A DNA stretch of 36,457 bases from Nocardia takedensis NBRC 100417 (GTDB taxonomy: Bacteria > Actinomycetota > Actinomycetes > Mycobacteriales > Mycobacteriaceae), in the NCBI RefSeq assembly GCF_000308695.1, contig NZ_BAGG01000001.1, forward strand, positions 1 through 36,457. Reading direction: 5' to 3'. Made by a program: the position numbers and the translations under genes. Shown one piece after another: positions 24,062 through 33,744 of this stretch (positions are counted from its first letter, which is position 1; each line of letters opens with the position of its first letter). The notes under the pieces were generated by a model. It was not told the origin of the DNA and made no database searches. It saw only the letters and a list, made by a program, of their open reading frames with translations.

Positions 24062-25471
24062 ATGCGCACCCCGTTGGTTCTGTTCGCGGCCTGCGCCGTG
24101 GCGCTCGCCTCCGCCGGCCCGGCAGGCGCTGCCCCCACCCTCGGCCCCCTGGCCACGCCCAACCCGCACCTCGGGCCGGTCGGGACCGCGACCATGCACG
24201 GCGACGCCGGGTCCTCCGACGCGACGCCGTTGCCCGGACCGGGCACGGACGCGCCCGCCGTCACCGTCTATCCGTTGGCTTCGGCGTGCCCCACGGTGTT
24301 GCAGGGCGCCGACGGAATGGTGGTGGCGCTGTGCACTTCGATCGCGGGCCGGACGCCGACCGTGCATCTGCTCGACCCGGACGCGCCGGGCCCGGTCGGC
24401 GGTTCGCTCGCCGCGCTCGAACTGGTGCGCGGCAGTCTGCTCGGCGGCGTGTACGCCTACCTGGACGACGCGGATCGCCTCGTGGTGGTCGACGGCGACC
24501 GGGCGCTGCTGCGCGTCGGACACGCCAGGGCGGCCGACGGTCGGTGGCGGTTGGCGGTAGACAGCAGGACCGATCTGTCCGGCGCGATTCCCGCGGGCGA
24601 CAACGTGACCGGTCTGGTGGCGGACTGGTCCGGGAACGTCTGGTTCGCGACCGGCGCGGGCGTGGTCGGGACGGTCTCGCCCGCCGGTGTGGTGTCGACG
24701 GTGGCTTTGCCCGCGGGGGAGCGGGTCGCCAACAGCATCTCCGCGGCTCCCGGTGACCGGGTCGCTGTCGCTAGCACCCACGCGCTCTACGAGTTCCGGG
24801 CCGATCCGGCGGGTCCGCGGCAGTTGTGGCGGGCCGCCTACGAACGCGGGTCGGCGCGCAAGCCGGGGCAGTTGAGTTGGGGAACCGGTTCCACGCCCAC
24901 CTATTTCGGGCCATGGACCGGCGCGGACTACGTGACGATCGTGGACAACGCCGACGACCGGGTGCGGGTGCTGGTGTTCCGCTCCGGCAGCGGCGATCCC
25001 GTGTGTTCGTCGCCGGTGCTGGCCGAAGGGGGTGCGGGCAGCGAGAATTCGCCGATCGGTGTGGGGCGGTCGGTGTTCCTCGCCGGCACCTACGGCTACC
25101 CGTATCCCACGGTGCCCGACGACGCCGGTCCGGCGCTCCCGCCCTCGGCGCCCTTCACCGGCGGTATGACCCGCGTGGACGTGGGCGACTCGGGGTGCCA
25201 CACGGTGTGGGAGAGCGCGGTGCGCAGCGTGGTGGTGCCGCACGTGTCGACGGCCGACGGACTGCTCTACACCGTCGCCAGGGTGGGGCCGTCGGCGACG
25301 ACTCCCTTGGACGGTTTCGCGCTCGCGGTGCTCGATCCGGCGACCGGCGCGGAGGTGGCGCGGCATCCGATTCCGGGCACGGTCGACGATCCGTTGCAGA
25401 TGTCGGCGTTGATCTCGACCGGCGGACGGATGTGGCAGGGCACGGTGACGGGCATTCTGCGGCTCGGCTGA
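24062..25471 (+). CDS. Exported beta-propeller-like protein of unknown function
   Basis: A 469-residue protein with a Sec signal peptide: MRTP, hydrophobic [18 protein letters not shown] and a cleavage site AGA-AP near residue 24. The mature part repeats blades of about 45 residues with patterns such as [19 protein letters not shown] and [10 protein letters not shown], plus WxGxVTG at the end; this resembles NHL/SMP-30-type or PQQ-type propellers. There are few Cys, possibly two disulfides (CPTVL with LCTS, and CSSP with GCHT). GAAGGG lies about seven bases before ATG. It stands alone between tRNA-Leu and the TetR/MMPL pair. The propeller is inferred, not proven by a signature. Confidence 0.75.
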   Translation: MRTPLVLFAACAVALASAGPAGAAPTLGPLATPNPHLGPVGTATMHGDAGSSDATPLPGPGTDAPAVTVYPLASACPTVLQGADGMVVALCTSIAGRTPTVHLLDPDAPGPVGGSLAALELVRGSLLGGVYAYLDDADRLVVVDGDRALLRVGHARAADGRWRLAVDSRTDLSGAIPAGDNVTGLVADWSGNVWFATGAGVVGTVSPAGVVSTVALPAGERVANSISAAPGDRVAVASTHALYEFRADPAGPRQLWRAAYERGSARKPGQLSWGTGSTPTYFGPWTGADYVTIVDNADDRVRVLVFRSGSGDPVCSSPVLAEGGAGSENSPIGVGRSVFLAGTYGYPYPTVPDDAGPALPPSAPFTGGMTRVDVGDSGCHTVWESAVRSVVVPHVSTADGLLYTVARVGPSATTPLDGFALAVLDPATGAEVARHPIPGTVDDPLQMSALISTGGRMWQGTVTGILRLG

Positions 25472-25487
25472 CAGGCGTTGCTCGGCC

Positions 25488-25517
25488 TGTGGATATCCGG
25501 GGTACTTCTGTGGATAA
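25488..25517. promoter_or_regulatory. Pair of DnaA boxes
   Basis: TGTGGATAT (25488-25496, one mismatch) and TGTGGATAA (25509-25517, exact reverse complement of TTATCCACA) lie in the same orientation, 21 bases apart, or two helical turns. They follow the stop codon of the exported protein by 16 bases. TTATGCACA at 25763-25771 is a further one-mismatch site. A regulatory or DnaA-titration role is inferred. Confidence 0.5.
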
Positions 25518-25763
25518 CTTTTGCACCGCCGCCTGTCGGACGGCGATTCACGGGTAGCTCGGGTGCTGCGGAGGGGAAACCGGTGCGGATCGCGGAGGTC
25601 GACGCGCCGGGTGCGCCGACTCGAAGCCTTCATACATATAGCCAGGTAGAGGCTGTTTTCTCGGTGCTAGAAGGCGGGTGGAATCGCGCTCAGCGCGTGG
25701 TTTCGGGCGGCCGAGCGTGTTGGCGAGCGACCGCGTCGCGACTCTCATCCTCGACTGGAGGGT

Positions 25764-25795
25764 TATGCACAGGACATGCGCATAGCCTGTGCGTA
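25764..25795. terminator. Dyad downstream of the TetR gene, likely terminator
   Basis: Arms TATGCACAGG (25764-25773) and CCTGTGCGTA (25786-25795) pair at nine of ten positions around the loop ACATGCGCATAG, which itself contains the palindrome ATGCGCAT. It starts 29 bases past the TetR stop on the minus strand, a normal terminator distance. It could instead be a protein-binding dyad. Confidence 0.5.
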
Positions 25796-25823
25796 TCGCG
25801 GGGAACCCGGGCGTGTCGTGGGT

Positions 25824-26507
25824 CTACCGGCCGGCCTGTGGACCGGTCGCCAAGCCGCGTCGGACCAGTTCCAGGGTCTGCTCGATGAGGGTTGCGCGGG
25901 CCGCGTCGTCGACCTTGCCGAGCGCGCCGTCCACGAGGAGCGCCGCCAAGCCGTGCACGGCCGACCACGCGCCGATCTCGGCGTCCGCGCGATCGGTCGG
26001 ATCGGTGTAGCCCTCCGCGACCAGTCCGTCCAGGATCTCCGAGAGCACCAGGTACGCGGGTGCGTCGATGTGCCCCTTGTCGTCCGGATGCTCGGCGGCG
26101 TGGGACTCCGGGACGCAGAACGCGGTGCGGAAGAGTCCGGGTTCGCGCAGCGCGAAGGTGATGTAGCCCTGGCCCGCCGCCGAGAGTCGGTCCACCCCCG
26201 CGGCCTCGGGCGGCAGCGCCGTCAGTGCTTCCTGGATCGCCTCGAACAGACTGCTCTGGGCCTGGTGGTGGGCGGCGACGAGCAGTTCTTCGTGATTGCC
26301 GAAATGGCGGTAGGCGGCGGTCGGCGTCACCCCGACGGTGCGGGCGGCGGCGCGGACGGTGACCGCTTCGGGGCCGCCGGTCTCGGCGAGGCCCGCGGCG
26401 GCGCGGATCAGCGCGTTGCGCAGGTCGCCGTGGTGATACGAGCGGCCGCGGGTCGGCGCCGACGCGGTGGTGGGCGCTTGCTCGGGGGAGGTTCGCGATT
26501 TCGCCAT
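25824..26507 (-). CDS. TetR/AcrR-family transcriptional regulator
   Basis: A 227-residue repressor-type protein. The N-terminal HTH (residues about 20-70) reads SYHHGDLRNALIRAAAGLAE then AVTVRAAARTVGVTPTAAYRHFGNHEEL, given here as two segments: VRAAARTVGVTPTAAYRHF is the DNA-recognition part. The C-terminal ligand domain resembles TetR_C (WHG) members: GQGYITFALREPGLFRTAFC. It is divergent from an MMPL transporter with 89 bases between starts, so it most likely represses that gene and itself. ATG 26505-26507 (MAKSRTSP) is preferred on family grounds, though its purine run touches the start codon; the frame could begin at 26552. Confidence 0.88.
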   Translation of the reverse strand: MAKSRTSPEQAPTTASAPTRGRSYHHGDLRNALIRAAAGLAETGGPEAVTVRAAARTVGVTPTAAYRHFGNHEELLVAAHHQAQSSLFEAIQEALTALPPEAAGVDRLSAAGQGYITFALREPGLFRTAFCVPESHAAEHPDDKGHIDAPAYLVLSEILDGLVAEGYTDPTDRADAEIGAWSAVHGLAALLVDGALGKVDDAARATLIEQTLELVRRGLATGPQAGR

Positions 26508-26516
26508 CTCTTCGAT

Positions 26517-26564
26517 GTTGACACCCGCACACATCGCATGGCAAGTTGACACCCATAAAGTTTA
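26517..26564. promoter_or_regulatory. Divergent TetR/MMPL control region with GTTGACACCC direct repeats
   Basis: GTTGACACCC occurs at 26517-26526 and again at 26545-26554, 28 bases apart in the same orientation. To the right, TAAAGT (plus, 26556-26561) and TAAACT (minus, 26559-26564) overlap as -10 candidates facing opposite ways. The repeats are likely binding sites for the TetR protein. The annotation is by eye. Confidence 0.5.
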
Positions 26565-26596
26565 CAGGCGACAACATCCCGACCGGGAGGCCCGAC

Positions 26597-28759
26597 ATGT
26601 TCGAACGACTCGGCACCTTCGTAGTGCGCCGAGCTCGCTGGTTACTGGTGCTCAGCGTGATCGCGCTCATCGCGGGAGGCGCCTTCGGCGTCACCGCGTT
26701 CGCCAAGATGCAGGCGGGCGGCCAGGAGGACCCCGCCGCCGAATCCAGCCGCGCGGCGGCACAACTGGTCAGCGAGTTCGGCTCCGATACCGACTACATC
26801 TTCCTCGTCAGCGCCGAGCAGGGCGTCGTGGACGGACCGGCCGCCGAGGTCGGGCGCGAACTGAGCCGCGCGCTGGCCGCCGACGCCCGACTCACCAACG
26901 TGGTCTCGTTCTGGGACACCGGATCACCCGCGATGCGCTCGACCGACGGCACCGCCGCGGTGGTCCTGGCGGGCAACACCGAGACCGATCCCGCGAAGAA
27001 GGACGCGATCGCCGCGGAGGTGATCGAGCAGTACCGGTCCGACGGTCCGGTCGCGCAGGTGCGCATCGGCGGGTTCGCCGCCACCTTCGAGGCCGTCGGC
27101 ACGCAGATCGGCAAGGATCTCGCGCTGGCCGAGGGGATCGCGGTCCCGCTCATCCTCGCGCTGCTGGTCCTGGCCTTCGGCAATGTGGTGGCCGCGCTGC
27201 TGACCACGGTGGTCGGCGGAATCGCGATCCTGGGCACCTTCACCGAACTGTCCATCCTCGGCTCGCTCACCGACGTCTCCATCTACGCGGTCAACCTGAC
27301 CACCGCGCTCGGTCTCGGACTGGCCGTCGACTACGGACTGCTGATGTTGAGCAGATACCGGGAACGCCGCGCGGACGGCGTCGAACCGGGCGACGCGGTC
27401 GCGGCGGCGGTGGCGACCGCGGGCAAGACCATCGTGTTCAGCGCGGCCACGGTGGCCGCGGCGCTGTCCTCGCTGGTGATCTTCCCGCAGTATTTCCTGC
27501 GCTCGTTCGCCTACGCGGGCACCGGCGTGGTGGTCGTGGCCGCGCTCGCCGCCGTCGTCACGCTGCCCGCGCTGATCGCGGTGCTCGGCAACCGCGCCGA
27601 CGCGTGGAAGGTGCCGGGGGTGAAGGGCATTCGCGGGGAGTCCTCGCGGTTCTGGTCCGGGGTGGCCGGATTCGCGATGCGCCGCCCCGCCCTGGCCGGT
27701 ATCCCCGTGGTGGTGTTGCTGCTGCTGGCGGCGGTGCCGCTGCTCGGCGTCCGCTTCGGCACCCCCGACGACCGGGTACTGCCGACGACCTCCGAGGCGC
27801 GCCAGGTCGGTGACGAGTTGCGCACCGGATTCGGGGGCGGCGAGGCGAACACGCTCTCCATCGTCACCACCTCCGGGGTGGCGGCCGGTCCGCTGGCCGA
27901 CTACGCGGCGGCCCTCTCGCGCGTCGAGCACGTCGCCCAGGTCGACTCCAGCGCGGGCACTTTCGCCGCCGGGCAGCGGCAGGCCACCTCGCCCGCCGAC
28001 CTGCGCTTCGCACGGCCCGAGGCCCAGCGGTTGACGGTGCATACCGCGTTGGACCGTGATTCGGCCGAGGCGCGGGATCTGGTGGACCGGGTCCGCGACG
28101 TGCCCGCGCCGTCCGGGACCGCCGCCCTGGTCGGCGGGCAGGTCGCGGAACTGCGCGACAGTCTGACCTCGATCGGCGACCGGTTGCCGTTGGCGATCGG
28201 CTGGATCCTGCTGACCACCTTCGCGCTGCTGTTCCTGTTCACCGGCAGCATCGTGCAGCCACTGCGCGCGCTGGTGTCGAATGTGCTGAGTCTGGCGGCG
28301 ACGCTGGGGTTGATGGTGTTCATCTTCCAGGACGGTCACCTGTCGGGGCTGCTCGGATTCACGCCCGCGCCGCTGGACGTGTCGATGCTGTTGCTGTTGT
28401 TCTGCATCACCTTCGGGTTGTCCATGGACTACGAGGTGTTCGTGATCAGCCGGATCAAGGAACTGCACGATCAGGGGGTGCCGTCGGTGCGGGCGGTCAC
28501 CGAGGGGCTCGGGCGCACCGGCCGATTGGTGACCACGGCGGCGGCGCTGATCTCGATCAGCTTCCTCGCCTTCGTCACCAGCGATGTGCGGTTCATCCAG
28601 TTCTTCGGGCTCGGTGCGGGTCTGGCGATCCTGATCGACGCGACGTTGGTGCGCGGGGTGCTTGTGCCGGTGGCCATGCGGCTGCTGGGCGGTGCGGCGT
28701 GGTTCGCCCCGCGTCCGCTGCGGCTGGTGCACGCGCGGTTGGGGCTGGCCGAAGCCTGA
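26597..28759 (+). CDS. MMPL-family RND-type transporter
   Basis: A 720-residue inner-membrane transporter. One N-terminal helix (RWLLVLSVIALIAGGAFG), a periplasmic domain, then helices 2-6 with LGLGLAVDYGLLMLSRYRER (the GxxxDY motif carrying the proton-relay Asp-Tyr pair). A second half repeats this from residue 380, with FGLSMDYEVFVISRIKEL as the matching motif. Internal duplication and size fit actinobacterial MMPL proteins (YdfJ-like, shorter than mycobacterial MmpL3), which export lipids or drugs by proton motive force. GGGAGG six bases before ATG fixes the start. The divergent TetR gene suggests inducible efflux. A strong hairpin follows. Confidence 0.93.
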   Translation: MFERLGTFVVRRARWLLVLSVIALIAGGAFGVTAFAKMQAGGQEDPAAESSRAAAQLVSEFGSDTDYIFLVSAEQGVVDGPAAEVGRELSRALAADARLTNVVSFWDTGSPAMRSTDGTAAVVLAGNTETDPAKKDAIAAEVIEQYRSDGPVAQVRIGGFAATFEAVGTQIGKDLALAEGIAVPLILALLVLAFGNVVAALLTTVVGGIAILGTFTELSILGSLTDVSIYAVNLTTALGLGLAVDYGLLMLSRYRERRADGVEPGDAVAAAVATAGKTIVFSAATVAAALSSLVIFPQYFLRSFAYAGTGVVVVAALAAVVTLPALIAVLGNRADAWKVPGVKGIRGESSRFWSGVAGFAMRRPALAGIPVVVLLLLAAVPLLGVRFGTPDDRVLPTTSEARQVGDELRTGFGGGEANTLSIVTTSGVAAGPLADYAAALSRVEHVAQVDSSAGTFAAGQRQATSPADLRFARPEAQRLTVHTALDRDSAEARDLVDRVRDVPAPSGTAALVGGQVAELRDSLTSIGDRLPLAIGWILLTTFALLFLFTGSIVQPLRALVSNVLSLAATLGLMVFIFQDGHLSGLLGFTPAPLDVSMLLLLFCITFGLSMDYEVFVISRIKELHDQGVPSVRAVTEGLGRTGRLVTTAAALISISFLAFVTSDVRFIQFFGLGAGLAILIDATLVRGVLVPVAMRLLGGAAWFAPRPLRLVHARLGLAEA

Positions 28760-28785
28760 TCGGTTCCCGGGTGAATCGGTCGTTC

Positions 28786-28825
28786 CGCGAGGGCGGACCC
28801 GCTTGTTCGGGTCCGCCCTTTCGCG
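28786..28825 (+). terminator. Terminator hairpin of the MMPL gene
   Basis: An 11-bp perfect stem GGGCGGACCCG/CGGGTCCGCCC (28791-28801 and 28808-28818) with loop CTTGTT, extended by CGCGA on the left and TTTCGCG on the right. It lies 27 bases past the stop codon and ends in a short T run. Confidence 0.85.
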
Positions 28826-29364
28826 TTCGCACAGTGCCGAGTACTGCGGTATCGCCTGTTCTCGCCGCGGTATTCACGAGTGAGGCGCAGATCACACCAC
28901 GGATTTTCGGTTGCCGTCGCTGTGCTGAATCGGTACCTGGCGGTACTCGGGAACGCGGTTAGGTGCGGCTGGTTATCTCCCTGTTTGACCTGATGTACAT
29001 GCGTCAAGCCCCTGTGATGAGAGTCGCACGTCTGGATATTTACCCCATTAACAAACCTGAGGTCTCTTTCTGGTGGTCCAACCTCCAGCAACCACGGGTT
29101 CGGCCATCGAATCTCCAGCTAGGGGCGATGTGAGGGTTGCATACCGAATGTCACGACCGGTCCTTGGCAACCCACTCGAGGGCTGTCGCGGCCCCTACCT
29201 GCTACGAGTGGTTCGGGGTAGTTGAGTGGTCCGTTCGGGGTGATGGAACGGTACCCGCGGAGGGGTTCGAAATCAGCCACGGGTTAGCTGCGGGAGTGAA
29301 ACAACCCTGTGTCACCAAGGTTTGCTGACCGGCTTCCTTATACCGACGACACGGCCGAGCAGGG
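28826..29364. other. Long gene-free region of lower GC
   Basis: This stretch, about 540 bases, contains no supported gene. The part 28980-29140 is clearly AT-richer than the rest of the window (for example TGGATATTTACCCCATTAACAA at 29032 onward, cited here only by its first 20 bases). A TTGAC/GTCAA pair brackets ATGTACAT at 28987-29009. Short frames here have no ribosome binding site. It could hold a small RNA or be a decayed gene. Confidence 0.5.
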
Positions 29365-29459
29365 TTGCGCGCCCATAACGATTGTGTAGAGTCGACGGTA
29401 ACGCTGACCGCAGCTGAGCTCGACTCGCTGCGGTCAGCGGAACTCAAATGGGGGAGTTC
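29365..29459 (+). promoter_or_regulatory. Candidate promoter followed by two hairpins
   Basis: TTGCGC (29365-29370), 16 bases, TAGAGT (29387-29392) form a reasonable plus-strand promoter with start near 29399. At once comes a perfect 12-bp stem CGCTGACCGCAG/CTGCGGTCAGCG (29402-29413, 29428-29439) and then GAACTC/GAGTTC around AAATGGGG (29440-29459). The layout resembles the 5' end of a structured RNA running antisense to the 3' end of the SpoIIM gene. Read on the minus strand the stems could instead terminate SpoIIM transcription. Confidence 0.4.
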
Positions 29460-29509
29460 TTCACCGATCCGTTACCCGGCGTAGCCACCGATTGTCCGGG
29501 CGGTTTCCA

Positions 29510-30586
29510 TCATCGTGTGCTCACAGTTGTCTGCTTGAGCTGTGAGGGTTCTCCCGCTGCGACCGCAACGGCATTCGCCGCCGCGACGCCCGGCAACTCC
29601 GGACGGCTTTCGGGATCGAACGGCAACGCCCGGGCCAGATCCTGCTCCACGACGGCGCGCCTGCCCAACACGAACACGTAGCCGAGGAAGGCCACCTCGG
29701 CGACCGCCCCGATCATGATCCGCACCGCGGCGGGCAGGGGACTCGGTGTCACGAAGCCCTCCAGCAGGCCCGAGACGAACAGCACCACCACCAGGCCCAT
29801 CGCGATCGTCGCCGTGGCCCGGCCTTGGCGCGCCACCGCCGCCAACCTGCTCAGCCCGCCGGGGTCCACCAGCGTCCAGCCGAGCTTGATCCCCGCGCCG
29901 CCCGCCACGAAAACCGCCGTCAACTCCAGGATTCCGTGCGGCAGGATGAAACCGAAGAAGGCGTCCAGACGCCCCGCCTCGGCCATCAGTCCCGCGGTGA
30001 TGCCGACGTTGACCGCGTTCATGAACATCATGTAGACGGCGGGCAGGATCAACACGCCCGTGAACAGCGCCACCGCCGAGACCCAGGCGTTGTTGGTCCA
30101 CACCTGCGCGGCGAACGCGTCGTTGGGATGTTCGGTGTAGTAGGTCTCGAACGATCCGCCCGGCGCGGTCACATCGCGGTTGTCGGCCGGAATGCCGAAC
30201 AGGTCGCGCGCGGTCCCCGACCCCGGCACCCACGCCGCCAAGAAGGTCGCGACCGCCAGGAACAGTGCGCCGGTCGAGGCCCACCACGGCCAGGACCGGT
30301 AGACCGCCGCCGGGAAGACGTGGGTGAAGAACCGGCCGATCTGCGCCCACGCGTCGGATTTCGTGCCCAGCACGCGCACGCGCGCGCGAGTCAGGATCGC
30401 GCTCAACCCCGCGATCAACTGCGGGTCCGGACTGTGCGACTGCAGCCGCGCCAACTGCTGGGAGGTGCGCCGGTAGAGCACCAGCATCTCGTCGGCCTCG
30501 GCGCCGGTCAGCCTGCGCCGCTTGGCCAGATGATCGAGCCGCTCCCACGACCGGCGGTGTGCCAAGCTGTAAGCGTCCACGTCCAT
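29510..30586 (-). CDS. SpoIIM-family (stage II sporulation protein M-like) membrane protein
   Basis: A 358-residue protein with a helical cytoplasmic N-terminal third (HRRSWERLDHLAKRRRLTGA, EADEMLVLYRRTSQQLARLQ) and about six transmembrane helices: PWWASTGALFLAVATFLAAW, then AVALFTGVLILPAVYMMF and NVGITAGLMAEAG in the SpoIIM core. FILPHGILELTAVFVAGGAG is the family signature. In non-spore-forming actinobacteria these proteins accompany RDD, MoxR and DUF58 proteins; their function is unknown. The start has GGGAGG seven bases before ATG. It is divergent from the RDD gene across 42 bases. Confidence 0.9.
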   Translation of the reverse strand: MDVDAYSLAHRRSWERLDHLAKRRRLTGAEADEMLVLYRRTSQQLARLQSHSPDPQLIAGLSAILTRARVRVLGTKSDAWAQIGRFFTHVFPAAVYRSWPWWASTGALFLAVATFLAAWVPGSGTARDLFGIPADNRDVTAPGGSFETYYTEHPNDAFAAQVWTNNAWVSAVALFTGVLILPAVYMMFMNAVNVGITAGLMAEAGRLDAFFGFILPHGILELTAVFVAGGAGIKLGWTLVDPGGLSRLAAVARQGRATATIAMGLVVVLFVSGLLEGFVTPSPLPAAVRIMIGAVAEVAFLGYVFVLGRRAVVEQDLARALPFDPESRPELPGVAAANAVAVAAGEPSQLKQTTVSTR

Positions 30587-30628
30587 TCGGTTGCCTCCCT
30601 AACCGCCGGTCGAAAGAATGCTATCGAG

Positions 30629-31402
30629 ATGGCCGAATTCACCACCGGCGAAGCGGTCGCCCTCGAACTCGCGATCGCGCGCGTGCCGACCCGGGCCACC
30701 GCCTTCGTCCTCGATCTGATGGTCCAGACCGGACTCGCGATCGGCCTGATCTTCCTGCTGACGGTCACGCTGCCCGCGGATCTGGACTCCGCGTGGCACG
30801 ACGCGATCATCCTGGCCACCCTCGTCGCGATCCTGGTGGGCTATCCGGTCACCATCGAGACCCTCAGCCGCGGTCGCAGCGTCGGCAAGTTCGCGCTCGG
30901 CCTGCGCGTGGTGCGCGCCGACGGCGGTCCCGTCGATTTCCGGCACGCGCTGACCCGCGGCCTGGCGGGCGCGATCGTCGACTTCTGGGTGTTCGGCAGT
31001 TTCGGCGCGGTCGCGGTCATCACCTCGATGTGCTCGGCCGACGCGCGCCGCGTCGGCGACGTCCTCGCGGGCACCGTCGTGGTGCACGCGCAGGCCCCGC
31101 TGCCCGCGCCCGCGCTCGTCGTCCCGCCGCCGTGGCTGGTCGGTTGGGCGACCAGCACCGATCTGTCCGGCATCCCGGAGGATCTGGCACTGGCGACGCG
31201 GCAGTTCCTGACCCGCGTGCGCACCCTGACCCCCGCCGCGCAGGCCGCTATCGGCGGCGCGCTCGTCACGGCCGTGTGCGCGCGGATGCGGGTCGCGCCC
31301 CCGGCGGGCTATCCGCCCGTGCAGATCCTGGGGGCGGTGGTCGCCGAACGGCAGCGGCGCGCCCTGACCCCGAGTTCGGCGGGACTGGTGCGCACCGGCT
31401 GA
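30629..31402 (+). CDS. RDD-family membrane protein
   Basis: A 257-residue protein. The RDD domain covers residues 10-150 and includes RVPTRATAFVLDLMVQTGLA (the family Arg-Asp pattern, with Asp in VLDLM), two to three helices and SVGKFALGLRVVRADGGPVD, the usual second motif. The remaining 100 residues are soluble. RDD proteins are small membrane proteins, some linked to ion or osmolyte transport; this one has no assigned role. ATG 30629 is the only family-consistent start, with a weak ribosome binding site. It converges on the DUF58 gene, 23 bases away. Confidence 0.88.
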   Translation: MAEFTTGEAVALELAIARVPTRATAFVLDLMVQTGLAIGLIFLLTVTLPADLDSAWHDAIILATLVAILVGYPVTIETLSRGRSVGKFALGLRVVRADGGPVDFRHALTRGLAGAIVDFWVFGSFGAVAVITSMCSADARRVGDVLAGTVVVHAQAPLPAPALVVPPPWLVGWATSTDLSGIPEDLALATRQFLTRVRTLTPAAQAAIGGALVTAVCARMRVAPPAGYPPVQILGAVVAERQRRALTPSSAGLVRTG

Positions 31403-31425
31403 TCCGGTCCGCCCGCGGGTGCGGC

Positions 31426-32721
31426 TCACATCGTGCCGGACTGCTTCAGTTCCAGGTACTCGTCGGCCAGCGCCTCGGCGAGGTGGTCGGGGCCTGCCGC
31501 GATCACCGCGACACCCCTGCGCCGCAACGCCTCCTGCACCAGCGCGCGTTCGGCCAGCACGGATTCCGCGGCCGCCGCCCGGTACAGGTCGGGCAGCCGT
31601 TCCCGGCGAGCGGCCGCCGCCACGATCTCCGGGTCGGTGGCCGAGACGATCAGCACCCGGTGGCGCTGGGCGAGGGTCGGCAGGACCGGCAGCAGGTTCT
31701 CCTCGACCGCCGCGCCGTCGAGTGTGGTGAACCACACGACCAGACAGCGGCGACGCGCCCGTTGCAGCACCGCGCGGACCAGGCCCGCGCTGTCGGTGTC
31801 GACCAGCGCCGGCGTCACACCGGCCAACGCGTGCATCAGACCCAGTTGCAAGCGGTTGCCCGAGATCCCGCGCACCTCCGTGCGCACCTCGCGGTCGAAG
31901 GCCAGCAGATCCACCGAATCGCCCGCCGCGGCGGCGATCCCGCCCAGCAGCAACGCCGCCTCGATACTCGCGTCGAGGCGGGTGCCCGCCCCGACCCGGC
32001 CCGCGCTGGAACGCCCGGTGTCCAACACCATCAGGACGTTGCGGTTGCGTTCGGGCCGCCAGGTGCGCACCAGGACGTCGGTGGCGCGGGCGGTGGCCCG
32101 CCAGTCGATCGAGCGCACGTCGTCACCGGCGACGTATTCGCGGAAGGAGTCGAATTCGCTGCCCTGCCCGCGGGTGTTGGCGATGTTGCGGCCCTCGAGA
32201 TGTTGCAGTCGCCGGACCTTCGAGCGCAGCAGGCGTTCGCTGCGGAACGCGGGCAGCGCCCGCACCCTGGCGGGTACGCGCTGTCTGCTCTGGCGGCCCG
32301 CCAGACCCAGCGGACCCAGCAGACGCACCGTGACCGGGCCTGCCTGTCGGTCGCCGCGGTAGGCCGGGGTCAGCGTCGTGCGCAGCCGCACCCGGGTGTT
32401 GGGCGCGGAATCGAGTCGGTGCGCGTGCGTGTCCGCGCGGGCGCTGCGCGGCCAGTCGTCCCACAGGTAGCCGCGCGCGACCCGCGAGCCCGTGTTGACC
32501 ACCGTCAACTCGACCTCGGTGTCGTGGCCGAGGCGCACGACAGTCAGCGCCGACCGCGACAGCGTGAGATCGGACCCGCGCGCCGCCGAACCCACGTCGA
32601 ACAGCACGGCGACGCCCAGCAGCGCGGTGACCACGAGCACCCCGAACCAGGTGGGCCACACCGCGGCCACCACGAGCGCGCCCGCCGCGGCGACGGCGAC
32701 CAGTCGACCGGTGACGACCAC
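31426..32721 (-). CDS. DUF58-domain protein of the MoxR cluster
   Basis: A 431-residue protein: two N-terminal hydrophobic segments (LVAVAAAGALVVAAVWPTWF, then VLVVTALLGVAVLF), a beta-rich region, and the DUF58 core around residues 190-240 with GSEFDSFREYVAGDDVRSID and WRATARATDVLVRTW. A VWA-like part follows: LMVLDTGRSSAG (metal-site Asp) and VDLLAFDREV. DUF58 proteins are the usual partners of MoxR ATPases. GTG at 32719-32721 begins two bases after the moxR stop, so translation is coupled; no separate ribosome binding site is seen. Confidence 0.9.
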   Translation of the reverse strand: MVVTGRLVAVAAAGALVVAAVWPTWFGVLVVTALLGVAVLFDVGSAARGSDLTLSRSALTVVRLGHDTEVELTVVNTGSRVARGYLWDDWPRSARADTHAHRLDSAPNTRVRLRTTLTPAYRGDRQAGPVTVRLLGPLGLAGRQSRQRVPARVRALPAFRSERLLRSKVRRLQHLEGRNIANTRGQGSEFDSFREYVAGDDVRSIDWRATARATDVLVRTWRPERNRNVLMVLDTGRSSAGRVGAGTRLDASIEAALLLGGIAAAAGDSVDLLAFDREVRTEVRGISGNRLQLGLMHALAGVTPALVDTDSAGLVRAVLQRARRRCLVVWFTTLDGAAVEENLLPVLPTLAQRHRVLIVSATDPEIVAAAARRERLPDLYRAAAAESVLAERALVQEALRRRGVAVIAAGPDHLAEALADEYLELKQSGTM

Positions 32722-32723
32722 CG

Positions 32724-33707
<984 letters not shown>

Positions 33708-33744
33708 CGGGCCCTCCTGTGTGTCCCGTTCGGAGCGTGGGTGC

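Larger units (their letters stand above)
25472..25823. other. Intergenic region with DnaA-box-like sites, no gene
   Basis: These 352 bases lie between the exported protein and the end of the TetR gene. The left part holds two DnaA-box-like 9-mers, the middle (25620-25670) is a notably AT-richer patch, and the right end holds a 32-base dyad. No frame here has a ribosome binding site or recognisable product. Confidence 0.5.

Noticed and set aside
26924..28732. 602-codon minus-strand frame opposite the MMPL gene
   Set aside because: Rich in His, Gln and Arg and antisense to a clear transporter with intact motifs.
29137..29328. 63-codon plus-strand frame in the gene desert
   Set aside because: No ribosome binding site, no hydrophobic or family pattern.
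29472..30548. Alternative minus-strand frame overlapping SpoIIM
   Set aside because: Gly/Arg-rich without hydrophobic helices; the other frame gives the SpoIIM motifs and has a GGGAGG ribosome binding site.
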